A stretch of DNA of 64,000 bases, from contig CAZKBQ010000010.1 in assembly GCA_964550855.1 (NCBI GenBank), forward strand, positions 1-64,000, given 5' to 3'. Both the position numbers and the translations under genes were made by a program. This DNA comes from JAGOBP01 sp964550855. GTDB lineage: Bacteria > Chloroflexota > Anaerolineae > Fen-1058. Within the stretch, counting starts at the first letter, position 1, and the number at the start of each line of letters is the position of its first letter. Of this stretch, positions 8,398 through 15,503 are shown piece after piece. The notes beneath the pieces were generated by a model. It saw only the letters and a program-made list of their open reading frames with translations. It was not told the DNA's origin and did no database searches.

Positions 8398-9954
8398 CTA
8401 GGGCCGCGTGTCAAAAGCATACGGTCGGACTTTGCTCAAACAATCCGCCTTGAGCGTCTGCACGTTGCCCAGCTCGATGAATTCTGTGTAGACTTTGGCC
8501 AGACACACCCAATTGACGGTGATATGGCTGCGATACGGCTCGAACAGCACTTTGCTGTTGGGATATATCTCGGCGGTCTTCGCCACGTTTTCCGGCGGAT
8601 TCTGATTGTCTTCTTCGGCGTTCAACACCAGCACGGGCACGGTCGATTGTTGCGTGGGGCCATAGAGCGCTTCGGGGGGCGGCGGCGGGACCAGCGCGCA
8701 CATCTGCGCGATGGACTGCGCCTGTTCCACGTTCGTCTGTCCGGCGTAGCTCTGCCGGCCGTTGCGTTCCACCTGATCGACGCGCGTCACGGCCCACGGC
8801 TCATTGCAGCGAATCACGGCGTACATCACCAGCCCGGCAGCGGCGCGCTGCTGCGGCAGAATGCGATTCACGTAAATCTCGGCGACGGCGTCCCAGTCGG
8901 CGTTGTTGACGGCGCGATGCAGCAGGCGCGGCAGCCTGGCCGCCGAATCGGCGCTCATCAACATCTGGTGCACGACGCCGGCCAGGATCGCAGGCGTCAC
9001 ACTGATGGGCTGGCTGATGGCCGGGTCCCACACCGTGGTTTCAACAGGTTGTTCTTTAACCCGGGCAAAGGCCCCGTCGAGATCGGCCTGTGGATCCGGA
9101 AAGGCCGCGTGGCACTGGTCGTCTTGCGCGCAGCGGGCCATGACCAGATCGAAGGCGCGCTGGCTGCTGTCGGCAATGTGCTCGAAGATCGGATAATCGA
9201 TCAGGGTGCTGTTGTTGATGATGGCGGTGCGCACCGTGTCGGGATGCTGCTGCAAGTAGACCTGCACCACCGTGCCGCCATACGATCCGCCGCTGATGTT
9301 GATCTTATCGTAGCCCAGCGCCTGGCGCACCTCGTTCACGTCGTCCACGTAGGCGCGCGTCGTGTACCAGCGCACATCGGCATTGAGGTTGTTCAAGCAC
9401 GACTCGACGTAGGCGGCATAGGCCGCGGTGTTTGCCATGCTGAACGGCTTGTCGGGCGTGGGGCACATCAACCGGTGGCTGCCGCCCGTGCCGCGCTGAT
9501 CGATCAGCACGATGTCACGAGTCTTGTTCAATTCGCCAAACTCGCTGGCAAAGATCGAGGCCACATCGGTGGCAGCGCCGCCGGGTCCGCCCGCGAAGTA
9601 GAGCAGCGGATCAGGTTCGACGTGATCGCTCGTGGCGGGCAGTACGACAAAGTTAAGCTCGATCTGGCGGCCCTCACGGGTCGATCGGTTTTCGTACACC
9701 CGATAGGTCCCGCACCTGGCAGCAGCGCCGCCGATGGTGCAGTCTTCCAATTTGATCGGCCACGATCGCTGCAGCTGTGATGCGGCGGTCGGCGCCGCAG
9801 CAGGCGCCGTCGGGGCAGTTGCGGCCGTCGGGGCGGCGGGAACGATCGGGCCGGCCGTGGCCGCCGGTTCATTAAGAGACTGCATCGGGCCGGCGCAGCC
9901 GATCAGGCTGACGATGAATAGCAGCCTAAGGCATAAAGACAGGTAACGGTTCAT
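8398..9954 (-). CDS. Secreted alpha/beta hydrolase, tripeptidyl-aminopeptidase-like
   Basis: 518 residues. A lipoprotein signal has its lipobox at LIGCAG near residue 20, followed by an Ala/Pro/Thr linker to about 55. The alpha/beta hydrolase core shows the oxyanion motif YFAGGPGGAAT, then VLIDQRGTGGS, and the nucleophile elbow ISGGSYGGTVVQVYL. A candidate acid sits in LVLNAEEDNQNPP and the catalytic His in SHITVN near the C-terminus, the arrangement of the TAP-like/proline iminopeptidase group. These release N-terminal residues or tripeptides outside the cell, though the exact substrate cannot be read. AAGGA lies 6 bases before the start. Confidence 0.88.
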   Translation of the reverse strand: MNRYLSLCLRLLFIVSLIGCAGPMQSLNEPAATAGPIVPAAPTAATAPTAPAAAPTAASQLQRSWPIKLEDCTIGGAAARCGTYRVYENRSTREGRQIELNFVVLPATSDHVEPDPLLYFAGGPGGAATDVASIFASEFGELNKTRDIVLIDQRGTGGSHRLMCPTPDKPFSMANTAAYAAYVESCLNNLNADVRWYTTRAYVDDVNEVRQALGYDKINISGGSYGGTVVQVYLQQHPDTVRTAIINNSTLIDYPIFEHIADSSQRAFDLVMARCAQDDQCHAAFPDPQADLDGAFARVKEQPVETTVWDPAISQPISVTPAILAGVVHQMLMSADSAARLPRLLHRAVNNADWDAVAEIYVNRILPQQRAAAGLVMYAVIRCNEPWAVTRVDQVERNGRQSYAGQTNVEQAQSIAQMCALVPPPPPEALYGPTQQSTVPVLVLNAEEDNQNPPENVAKTAEIYPNSKVLFEPYRSHITVNWVCLAKVYTEFIELGNVQTLKADCLSKVRPYAFDTRP

Positions 9955-10083
9955 GATTTATCCTTATTAGAGTTCAACGGCTATGGAATCGGGTGTGCGG
10001 GGTCGGGGCGGCGCTTTCATGCCGAACATTCGCCTGAGCCCGGCGCGGCGGCGGATTGAGAACTGGCATTCACGCGCAGCCCA

Positions 10084-10440
10084 TCAGGCCTGCCAGAAGG
10101 CGGCCAGGCTGACCAACGCGAGAATGAGCAGCACGGCAAACATGCCCACGATCGGCCAGACGCGCTTCTGCGCAAAGTAGCCCGCGCTGACGATGACGGT
10201 GTAGATCAGCAGCCCGATCGCGATCGGATAAATCCGCGCCGCCCACGCCGCCGACGCGGCCAGTCCTAAGCCGCTGACGATCAAGATCGCCGCCGTCAGC
10301 ACTTCGTCGAAGAGATGAAACGCGATGCGGATCGGCTCGGTCTTTAACTCCGGCACCTGCTTTGTCGCCAGAAAGAACGCCCACTGGCCCAACATCAACA
10401 CTCCGACCAGGATGGCGTAGATCGCTGGAAAAGTGAGCAT
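10084..10440 (-). CDS. Small four-helix membrane protein
   Basis: 118 residues with four predicted membrane segments (about 3-20, 40-62, 67-88 and 95-115) and almost no soluble part. The frame extends upstream to 10542, but the longer N-terminus is polar and unlike a membrane protein. The ATG at 10440 has AGGAG 13 bases upstream and opens directly on a hydrophobic helix, so I prefer it. No conserved catalytic motif is visible; it is reminiscent of small DoxX-like or DUF membrane proteins, without assignment. A terminator for the upstream lipoprotein gene lies at 10552-10592. Confidence 0.65.
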   Translation of the reverse strand: MLTFPAIYAILVGVLMLGQWAFFLATKQVPELKTEPIRIAFHLFDEVLTAAILIVSGLGLAASAAWAARIYPIAIGLLIYTVIVSAGYFAQKRVWPIVGMFAVLLILALVSLAAFWQA

Positions 10441-10551
10441 GGCTTGAGAAATACTCCTGTGGGATTTTGCACAATTCTCAGTGCTTAGTTTAGCGGCAAA
10501 GCGTTCGACTGTCGTCATTCCAAAGTTGGATTTTGCCCGCATGTGAGGCGG

Positions 10552-10592
10552 AAAAAATCGGCCCTCGTCATCTGAGGGAAGACGAGGGCCGA
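10552..10592 (-). terminator. Intrinsic terminator of the carboxypeptidase-like lipoprotein gene
   Basis: A perfect 12-bp stem (10558-10569 with 10581-10592), 11-base loop, followed on the minus strand by six T (10552-10557). Confidence 0.85.
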
Positions 10593-10617
10593 TCGAGTCT
10601 GGTGTAATCCGCGATGG

Positions 10618-11346
10618 TTACGGCGTTACGGTCATGTCACCGCTGGCGTCTGCCAGCAGGCCGCCATCGGCTGCCAGCGCATTGATAACCCAGGTGTATG
10701 TACGGCCGGCCTTCAACGGCGATGCCGGGCTAAACAGGGTGTCCGTCATTGTCTCGTGCACCACCAGTTCGGTCGTGCCCGCGTCGATGATGAACACCTC
10801 GTATTTCGTCGCGCCCAGGTAGTTCTTCCAGGCCAGGGTCGGCACCGCTGCAACTTGCGCGTCGGCGACCGGCTCAAGCACAGTCAATTCGCGCACCAGC
10901 ATCACATTGACATCCGCCACATCCTGTCCGGCCTCGATGTGGACCGGCGTGCAGGTGGAGCGTTCTTGCACGCCCTCCGGGAACAGGCCGCACATCACGT
11001 AGTCGCCGGCCGGCGCATTGAGCAAAGTGTAGCGCCCTTCGGGATCGGTCATCGCGCGCTGCAGCACGGCGTTGGGATTCACGCGCCAATCACCGGTGCG
11101 CAGCTCGACGATGGCATCAGGCACGGGCGTCGTGCCCCAGCGCGCTACGCCGGTGACCGCGGGGTCGCGGGGCGAAGCGGACACACCGCTCGGCGCGACG
11201 GGCTGCGGCGCGGTCGTCGGCTGAGGTGCGGTCGTTGGCTGCGACACCGGGGCAGACATGGCGGTACCCGAAGCGCAGGCCGTCAAACCTGCCACAGTCA
11301 GCAGACTGATGACGATGAACAATGGGACAAACAATCGGCGATTCAT
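10618..11346 (-). CDS. Lipoprotein with carboxypeptidase-regulatory-like and FnIII-like domains
   Basis: 242 residues. The signal has the lipobox LTACAS near residue 24, then a PQPTTAPQPTT linker. A domain at about 60-150 has the carboxypeptidase regulatory-like (transthyretin-fold) pattern: VTGVARWGTTPVPDAIVELR, then TDPEGRYTLLNAPAGDYVM. A second domain (about 155-242) looks like FnIII (PTLAWKNYLGATKYEVFI...GRTYTWVINAL). Such domains bind or present ligands at the cell surface, and no enzyme is attached. Function unknown beyond an extracellular structural or binding role. A strong terminator follows. Confidence 0.8.
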   Translation of the reverse strand: MNRRLFVPLFIVISLLTVAGLTACASGTAMSAPVSQPTTAPQPTTAPQPVAPSGVSASPRDPAVTGVARWGTTPVPDAIVELRTGDWRVNPNAVLQRAMTDPEGRYTLLNAPAGDYVMCGLFPEGVQERSTCTPVHIEAGQDVADVNVMLVRELTVLEPVADAQVAAVPTLAWKNYLGATKYEVFIIDAGTTELVVHETMTDTLFSPASPLKAGRTYTWVINALAADGGLLADASGDMTVTP

Positions 11347-11499
11347 GGTTCTCTCTCTTTCAGATGTAAGTTTGCCCCCGCATCTTATCGTTCTCGGCGC
11401 TGCCGATAATTTCTCTCTCCCGACCGCTTAACTGACGCCCGCTTCGCGTCACACGTTCCCGCGCGGCCTCCGTCCAAAGACTGATCTTCAACTCCGACA

Positions 11500-11532
11500 A
11501 AAGAAAACCCTCGCTCAAGTTGCCGCGAGGGT
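11500..11532 (-). terminator. Intrinsic terminator of the LiaF-like membrane protein gene
   Basis: Stem ACCCTCGC/GCGAGGGT (11525-11532 and 11507-11514), 10-base loop, then the minus-strand T-rich tract TTTTCTTTT. Confidence 0.8.
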
Positions 11533-11541
11533 CAAGTTCCA

Positions 11542-12003
11542 TCACCTTGAAGTGTCGGCGCGGGAGTCCGGCCAGATCGCATTGACCAGCGCACCCACAC
11601 CAACCAGAATCAACAGCACCGGCCACCACTTGAGCACTTCCAGATCAAGCAGCAAGAAGGCCGTTATCGCTACAAAGAACAAACCGCTGAAGATTGAGCC
11701 GCGCACCGCGGCGCTGATACGTCCGCCGTTGATCCGGTACGCGCCGACGGCTGTGGCAAACGAGCCGGCCGCCGGCAGCAAGATGAGCAGCGCCCAGGCA
11801 TTGTGCAGCACCACCGCGCCCAAGTTTTGCAGCATGAAGATCGCGCCCAGCACAATCAAAACCAGGCCGGCCGCCCACGCGCCGCCGCCCGCATACCGCG
11901 CCGCCCGGCGCTCGGCCCGATACTGCGCGCGCTCCGCCCGGCGCGCCGCTCGCTCAGACAGCCAATCGGTTGAAACAGGAGTGTTGCTCGTCGTGTCGTT
12001 CAT
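11542..12003 (-). CDS. Membrane protein with LiaF/DUF5668-like transmembrane region
   Basis: 153 residues. A strongly basic cytoplasmic N-terminus (ERAARRAERAQYRAERRAAR, about 17-36) precedes four hydrophobic segments (about 43-62, 66-86, 98-118 and 124-142). The repeated pattern GLVLIVLGAIFMLQNLG and WWPVLLILVGVGALVNAIW is typical of the LiaF-TM/DUF5668 type, found next to envelope-stress regulators. No soluble sensor domain is present. GGAG lies 8 bases before the start. No two-component gene is adjacent, so a stress role is only suggested by family resemblance. Confidence 0.7.
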   Translation of the reverse strand: MNDTTSNTPVSTDWLSERAARRAERAQYRAERRAARYAGGGAWAAGLVLIVLGAIFMLQNLGAVVLHNAWALLILLPAAGSFATAVGAYRINGGRISAAVRGSIFSGLFFVAITAFLLLDLEVLKWWPVLLILVGVGALVNAIWPDSRADTSR

Positions 12004-12098
12004 CGTGTGATCTCCGGCTGATGTCGTTTGAAGTTGACGACAGTATACGCCGCCCGGACTTCCCCGTCGTCCGCCAAAAGCCCGAATTGACCATGCGA

Positions 12099-12133
12099 CA
12101 AAAGAGACCCCCGCCTCGAATTGAGGCGAGGGT
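12099..12133 (-). terminator. Intrinsic terminator of the acyl-CoA dehydrogenase gene
   Basis: An 11-bp stem (12123-12133 with 12107-12117, one G.T), 5-base loop, followed on the minus strand by TCTTTTGT. Confidence 0.8.
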
Positions 12134-12168
12134 CAACTCGCTCACCATCGCACTACTCAACGAGCGCG

Positions 12169-13314
12169 CTACTTGAACAACTCCCGCATGATGATCGTCC
12201 GCTGAATCTGCGATGTGCCCTCGTAGATCTGAAAAACCTTCACGTCGCGCATCAACTTCTCCACGGGATACTCCTTCATAAAGCCGTAGCCGCCGAAGAC
12301 CTGCACCGCATCGACGGTGGTCTTCATCGCCGTATCGGCGGCAAAGGCTTTGGCATACGCGGCCAGCTTCGTATTCGGCTGGCCTTCGTCCACCAGCCAG
12401 GCCGCCTTCCACGCCAGCAGGCGCGACGCCTCCACGTTCATCGCCATGTCCGCGATCATGAAACCGATGCCCTGATGCTGCCAGATGGGCACGCCAAACG
12501 TCGTGCGCTCCTTCGCATACTTCACGCACTCGTCCAGCGCACGCTGCGCCAGGCCGACCGCACTGGCTGCCACGGTCGGCCGCGAGCGGTCGAAGACCAG
12601 CATTGCGATCTTGAACCCGTCGCCCTCTTTGCCCAGCCGATTGGCCGCCGGCACCACCACGTCATCCAGCGTGATCTCGGCCGTGTCCGACGCGCGCTGG
12701 CCCAGCTTGTCAAACTTCTTGCTGACGCTGAAGCCGGGCCGGTCGCGTTCCACGATGAAGGCGCTCATACCGCGATGTTTGGCGGCCTTGTCGGTGTAGG
12801 CGAAGACCACAAAGAAATCCGAATACGAGGCATTGCTGATAAAGGTCTTGCTGCCCCGGATGACATATTCGTCGCCCTTCTTCGTCGCCGTGCTTAACAT
12901 GCCGGCCACATCCGAACCGGCGGCGGGTTCGGTCACCGCATACGACCCCAGCTGCCCGCCTGTCATGCGGCCCAGCCACTCCTTCTTCTGTTCCTCCGTC
13001 CCGGCGACGATGATGGGGATGGCGGCCAGGTTGTTGATCATGATCGTCGTGCTGATGCCGGTGCAGCCCCAGGCCAGCTCCTCGCACACAATCGCTTCCT
13101 CCACCAGCGAGGCGCCGCCGCCGTCGTACTCCAGCGGAATATTCGTATTGATCAAGCCCGCCTGCCGCGCCTTCTCGATCACCGGGAGCGGAAATTCGGC
13201 TGTCCGATCGTAATGCTCGGCCACCGGGGCAATCTCGTTGCGCGAGAAGTCGCGCGCCAGCTGCTGCAGCATTTTCTGCTCACTGGTCAGGGCGAAGCCG
13301 ATGCCGTCGCTCAT
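12169..13314 (-). CDS. Acyl-CoA dehydrogenase
   Basis: 381 residues, the usual family length. Motifs in order: the substrate and FAD-binding YAVTEPAAGSDVAGMLSTAT (about 125-145), IRGSKTFISNASYSDFF, the family signature AERTTFGVPIWQHQGI region (about 265-280) and the C-terminal QVFGGYGFMKEYPVEKLMRD followed by YEGTSQIQR. The catalytic Glu sits in the YEGTSQIQ region as in short-chain enzymes. It oxidises acyl-CoA to enoyl-CoA with FAD and passes electrons to ETF; chain length is not readable. ATG at 13314 is chosen over the longer frame because AAGGAG lies 6 bases before it. The promoter at 13351-13379 is strong. Confidence 0.93.
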   Translation of the reverse strand: MSDGIGFALTSEQKMLQQLARDFSRNEIAPVAEHYDRTAEFPLPVIEKARQAGLINTNIPLEYDGGGASLVEEAIVCEELAWGCTGISTTIMINNLAAIPIIVAGTEEQKKEWLGRMTGGQLGSYAVTEPAAGSDVAGMLSTATKKGDEYVIRGSKTFISNASYSDFFVVFAYTDKAAKHRGMSAFIVERDRPGFSVSKKFDKLGQRASDTAEITLDDVVVPAANRLGKEGDGFKIAMLVFDRSRPTVAASAVGLAQRALDECVKYAKERTTFGVPIWQHQGIGFMIADMAMNVEASRLLAWKAAWLVDEGQPNTKLAAYAKAFAADTAMKTTVDAVQVFGGYGFMKEYPVEKLMRDVKVFQIYEGTSQIQRTIIMRELFK

Positions 13315-13332
13315 GATGCGCTCCTTGAGAAA

Positions 13333-13386
13333 TAAGGTGGGAATGCACTCAGTATAGGCGAAATCGGCTTGTGAAGCAATGGGCAA
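13333..13386. repeat. Direct repeat copy A, containing the acyl-CoA dehydrogenase promoter
   Basis: About 54 bp that recur at 15360-15412 with only a handful of mismatches and one 1-bp gap. The shared block contains the promoter; flanking sequences on both sides differ. Confidence 0.85.
13351..13379 (-). promoter_or_regulatory. Promoter of the acyl-CoA dehydrogenase gene
   Basis: Minus-strand TTGCTT (13374-13379), 17-base spacer, TATACT (13351-13356), about 36 bases before the start codon. Confidence 0.7.
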
Positions 13387-13388
13387 TC

Positions 13389-14045
13389 TCAAGGGCGAGC
13401 GGCTGTCGCTCGCACAAAACCCAGCATCCGCGAACCTCCCTCGTCGATTTGAATGTGATCAAAGCCGGCGGTCTGCAACATCCCCGATAGATCCTGCACA
13501 CCCTGCCGGACGTGGCCGTGCATCATCAGACCCAGCAGCCCCCGGCTCAGATGATTGGTCGGGCGCTTGAAGTCTGCAATCACCAAACGGCCGCCCGGCT
13601 TCAATACACGGTGAAGTTCTGCCAGCGCACGCGGCTTCAGATCGTCGGGCAAATGATGCATCATTAAACTGCTCAACACCACGTCGAACGACTGATCCGC
13701 AAACGTCAGCGCCTCGATCGGTTCCACACGAAAATCGATCTCGGCGTGAGCCTTCGTCGCTTTACGCCGCGCCACCGCGATCATCTCCGGCCCCGCGTCA
13801 ATGCCGCAGACGCGGCCTGCTGCCCCGACGCGCTGTTTGGCCAGCAGCGTCAAATCGCCGGTGCCGCAGCCTACATCCAACACCGCCTCGCCCGATCGTA
13901 ATTGCGCCTGATCGATCGTGAGCTGCCGCAGCGCCTTTGCGCGTCCTAACGTGAGCAGCTGCACGACCAGATCATAATGCTCCGCCCAGCCAATCGTGCG
14001 CCCGCTCGTGTTCGGGCGAGTTTCCTTGGTTACGCGGGTATCCAT
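13389..14045 (-). CDS. Class I SAM-dependent methyltransferase (UbiE/MenG-like)
   Basis: 218 residues from the ATG at 14045. Motif I VLDVGCGTGDLTLLAKQ, motif II/acidic GIDAGPEMIAVARRKA, motif post-II FDVVLSSLMMHHLPDD and RVLKPGGRLVIADFKRP place it in the methyltransferase-11/UbiE-like group. It transfers a methyl group from S-adenosylmethionine; the acceptor is unknown and no quinone pathway genes adjoin. The longer frame to 14132 is rejected because AGAGG lies 8 bases before 14045. It is transcribed divergently from a TetR regulator, with a candidate operator at 14151-14166 between them, so it is the most likely target of that regulator. Confidence 0.88.
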   Translation of the reverse strand: MDTRVTKETRPNTSGRTIGWAEHYDLVVQLLTLGRAKALRQLTIDQAQLRSGEAVLDVGCGTGDLTLLAKQRVGAAGRVCGIDAGPEMIAVARRKATKAHAEIDFRVEPIEALTFADQSFDVVLSSLMMHHLPDDLKPRALAELHRVLKPGGRLVIADFKRPTNHLSRGLLGLMMHGHVRQGVQDLSGMLQTAGFDHIQIDEGGSRMLGFVRATAARP

Positions 14046-14150
14046 CACTTCAACCTCTTTCCTGGGCAGGTCGTTTATAATTTTGCCCGTCGCATATCGT
14101 TCACTATAAAACAGGCCGCGGCGCAACGTCAATCATCAATCGAACGAGAA

Positions 14151-14166
14151 TGTCCGATAATGGACA
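14151..14166. promoter_or_regulatory. Candidate TetR operator
   Basis: Inverted repeat TGTCC-N6-GGACA between the divergent methyltransferase and TetR genes. The left part TGTCCGAT is also the half-site of the perfect palindrome at 22458-22476 upstream of the HlyD-type adaptor gene. Confidence 0.4.
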
Positions 14167-14201
14167 CTGAACGATGGATGTACAGAATCAGGGAGGTGCA
14201 T

Positions 14202-14780
14202 ATGGCAACCGATCAACTTGATCGCCGCGCCCAGCGCAGTCGAGAGTTGTTGACGACCGCGCTCACCGAGTTGCTGCAGGAAGAACGTTACGATCTGATC
14301 AGCGTGCGCGACATCATCACCCGTGCCAAAGTCAGCCGCTCCACGTTTTATCTGCATTTCCAGGATAAAGACGATCTGCTAGCCAGCAGCTTCACGATCG
14401 TGCTGAGCCAGCTTTATCATCAGCCGCCGGACACTCAACTCGATCTGCGGCTGTTACCGGCATTAGAAATGTTTCGCCATGTGCAATCGCATCGAGCGTT
14501 GTACGAATCCGTGGTGGGCGGGCGCGGCCTGGACGTGTTGTTCAAAGCGGGTCGCGATTACTGGGGAAAGACGCTCGAGGCTACGATAAGCGCCCAAAAC
14601 GCCACGGTGCCGGCGCCGGTTCTCATCACGTATGTAACTGGCGCATTTTTGAATCTGCTCAAGTGGTGGCTGGATAATCGTTTGCCCTATCCGGCGGAGC
14701 GCATGGCGGCGATGTTTGAAGAACTGGTGATGCCCGGCGTGCGGTCGACGCTACCTCGTCAAAATCAACGTGGGCCGTAG
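14202..14780 (+). CDS. TetR/AcrR family transcriptional regulator
   Basis: 192 residues from ATG 14202, preceded by GGGAGG at 5-base spacing; the frame is open much further upstream without support. The N-terminal TetR DNA-binding domain (about 8-58) contains ISVRDIITRAKVSRSTFYLHFQDKDDLL, the usual helix-turn-helix followed by the YxHFxxKxxL signature. The C-terminal ligand domain ends in LLKWWLDNRLPYPAERMA, which is similar to the end of the second TetR at 17581 (LIWWLEHDRPYSPDYMA), so the two are paralogs of one subfamily. Probable regulator of itself and of the divergent methyltransferase. Confidence 0.9.
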   Translation: MATDQLDRRAQRSRELLTTALTELLQEERYDLISVRDIITRAKVSRSTFYLHFQDKDDLLASSFTIVLSQLYHQPPDTQLDLRLLPALEMFRHVQSHRALYESVVGGRGLDVLFKAGRDYWGKTLEATISAQNATVPAPVLITYVTGAFLNLLKWWLDNRLPYPAERMAAMFEELVMPGVRSTLPRQNQRGP

Positions 14781-14799
14781 AGGGGCGAGGCTGGCCCTC

Positions 14800-15225
14800 G
14801 CCCGGAGTTTGTATCTCAGCCGCAAACAAGTCCACCGCCTCAATCGCGCGCGGCGGGAAACCAACCAGTGGCCCCCTCTTGGGCATCAGCGCATCACGTC
14901 GCTCGTCGTGCGTTCGGCCACGCGCTCCCGCACGTACACCACGCGTTACGTGGTCGGTCGGTTGCGCCGCTACCCCGAACCCGTGGTAGCGATCCTGTCC
15001 AAACGGGCCCGGCGGGATACGCATCCCGCTTACTTCTTGTGTTCGGACACGGCCCTGAGCGTCCGCACCATCTTGAAGTACTACGGCGACCGTTGGCACG
15101 CGGAGGTCGACAACTGGCATCTCAAAGAACGCTTCGGAGTGGCCGATTATCGCGTGCAGTCTTACGAAGCGATTCTGCGCTGGCACGCCGCGGGCAGTCC
15201 GATGCGAGGATCTTGGCCGACCTGA
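14800..15225 (+). pseudogene. Remnant of a DDE transposase (C-terminal part)
   Basis: A short frame encodes YYGDRWHAEVDNWHLKERFG followed by VADYRVQSYEAILRWH, the pattern around the catalytic Glu at the C-terminus of IS4/IS701-like DDE transposases (YRxRWxxExxxRxxKxxLG). The N-terminal catalytic Asp regions are absent. Near 15190 the reading frame breaks: the likely continuation DARILADLIQHNRR is in another frame. No terminal inverted repeats are recognisable. It directly abuts the TetR stop and is followed by the copied promoter fragment, suggesting past transposition damage between 14.8 and 15.4 kb. Confidence 0.6.
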
Positions 15226-15359
15226 TCCAACATAATCGCCGGCAGTCCGCTCAGCCACGTCCAGCCGCTCGTCATTGACCTTCAAGGTGAAGTTTCTCGC
15301 GGCGCGTCGGCTGCCGGGTCAAACCTGATTCACGTGGAATGATTCTTGCCAGAGTCCAG

Positions 15360-15412
15360 TAAGGTGGAAATGCACTCAGTATAGGCGAATCAGCTTGTGA
15401 AGCAATGAGCAA
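15360..15412. repeat. Direct repeat copy B, a displaced promoter fragment
   Basis: Near-identical to 13333-13386. It retains minus-strand TTGCTT (15400-15405) and TATACT (15378-15383) with a 16-base spacer, but there is no intact gene downstream on the minus strand, only the transposase remnant in antisense. Confidence 0.8.
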
Positions 15413-15503
15413 ACCGCCGGTGAGTGGGCGCGTTTTCGTTAAAGTCTACTATAATCCACCCATCGGCACTGGTGCACACCGATCTGCCCGGACGGAGACC
15501 CCT

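Noticed and set aside
8395..9780. 461-residue open frame antisense to the hydrolase
   Set aside because: Shadow of a gene with clear signal peptide and catalytic motifs.
14800..15225. Functional insertion sequence
   Set aside because: Only a C-terminal transposase fragment with a frame break and no terminal inverted repeats.
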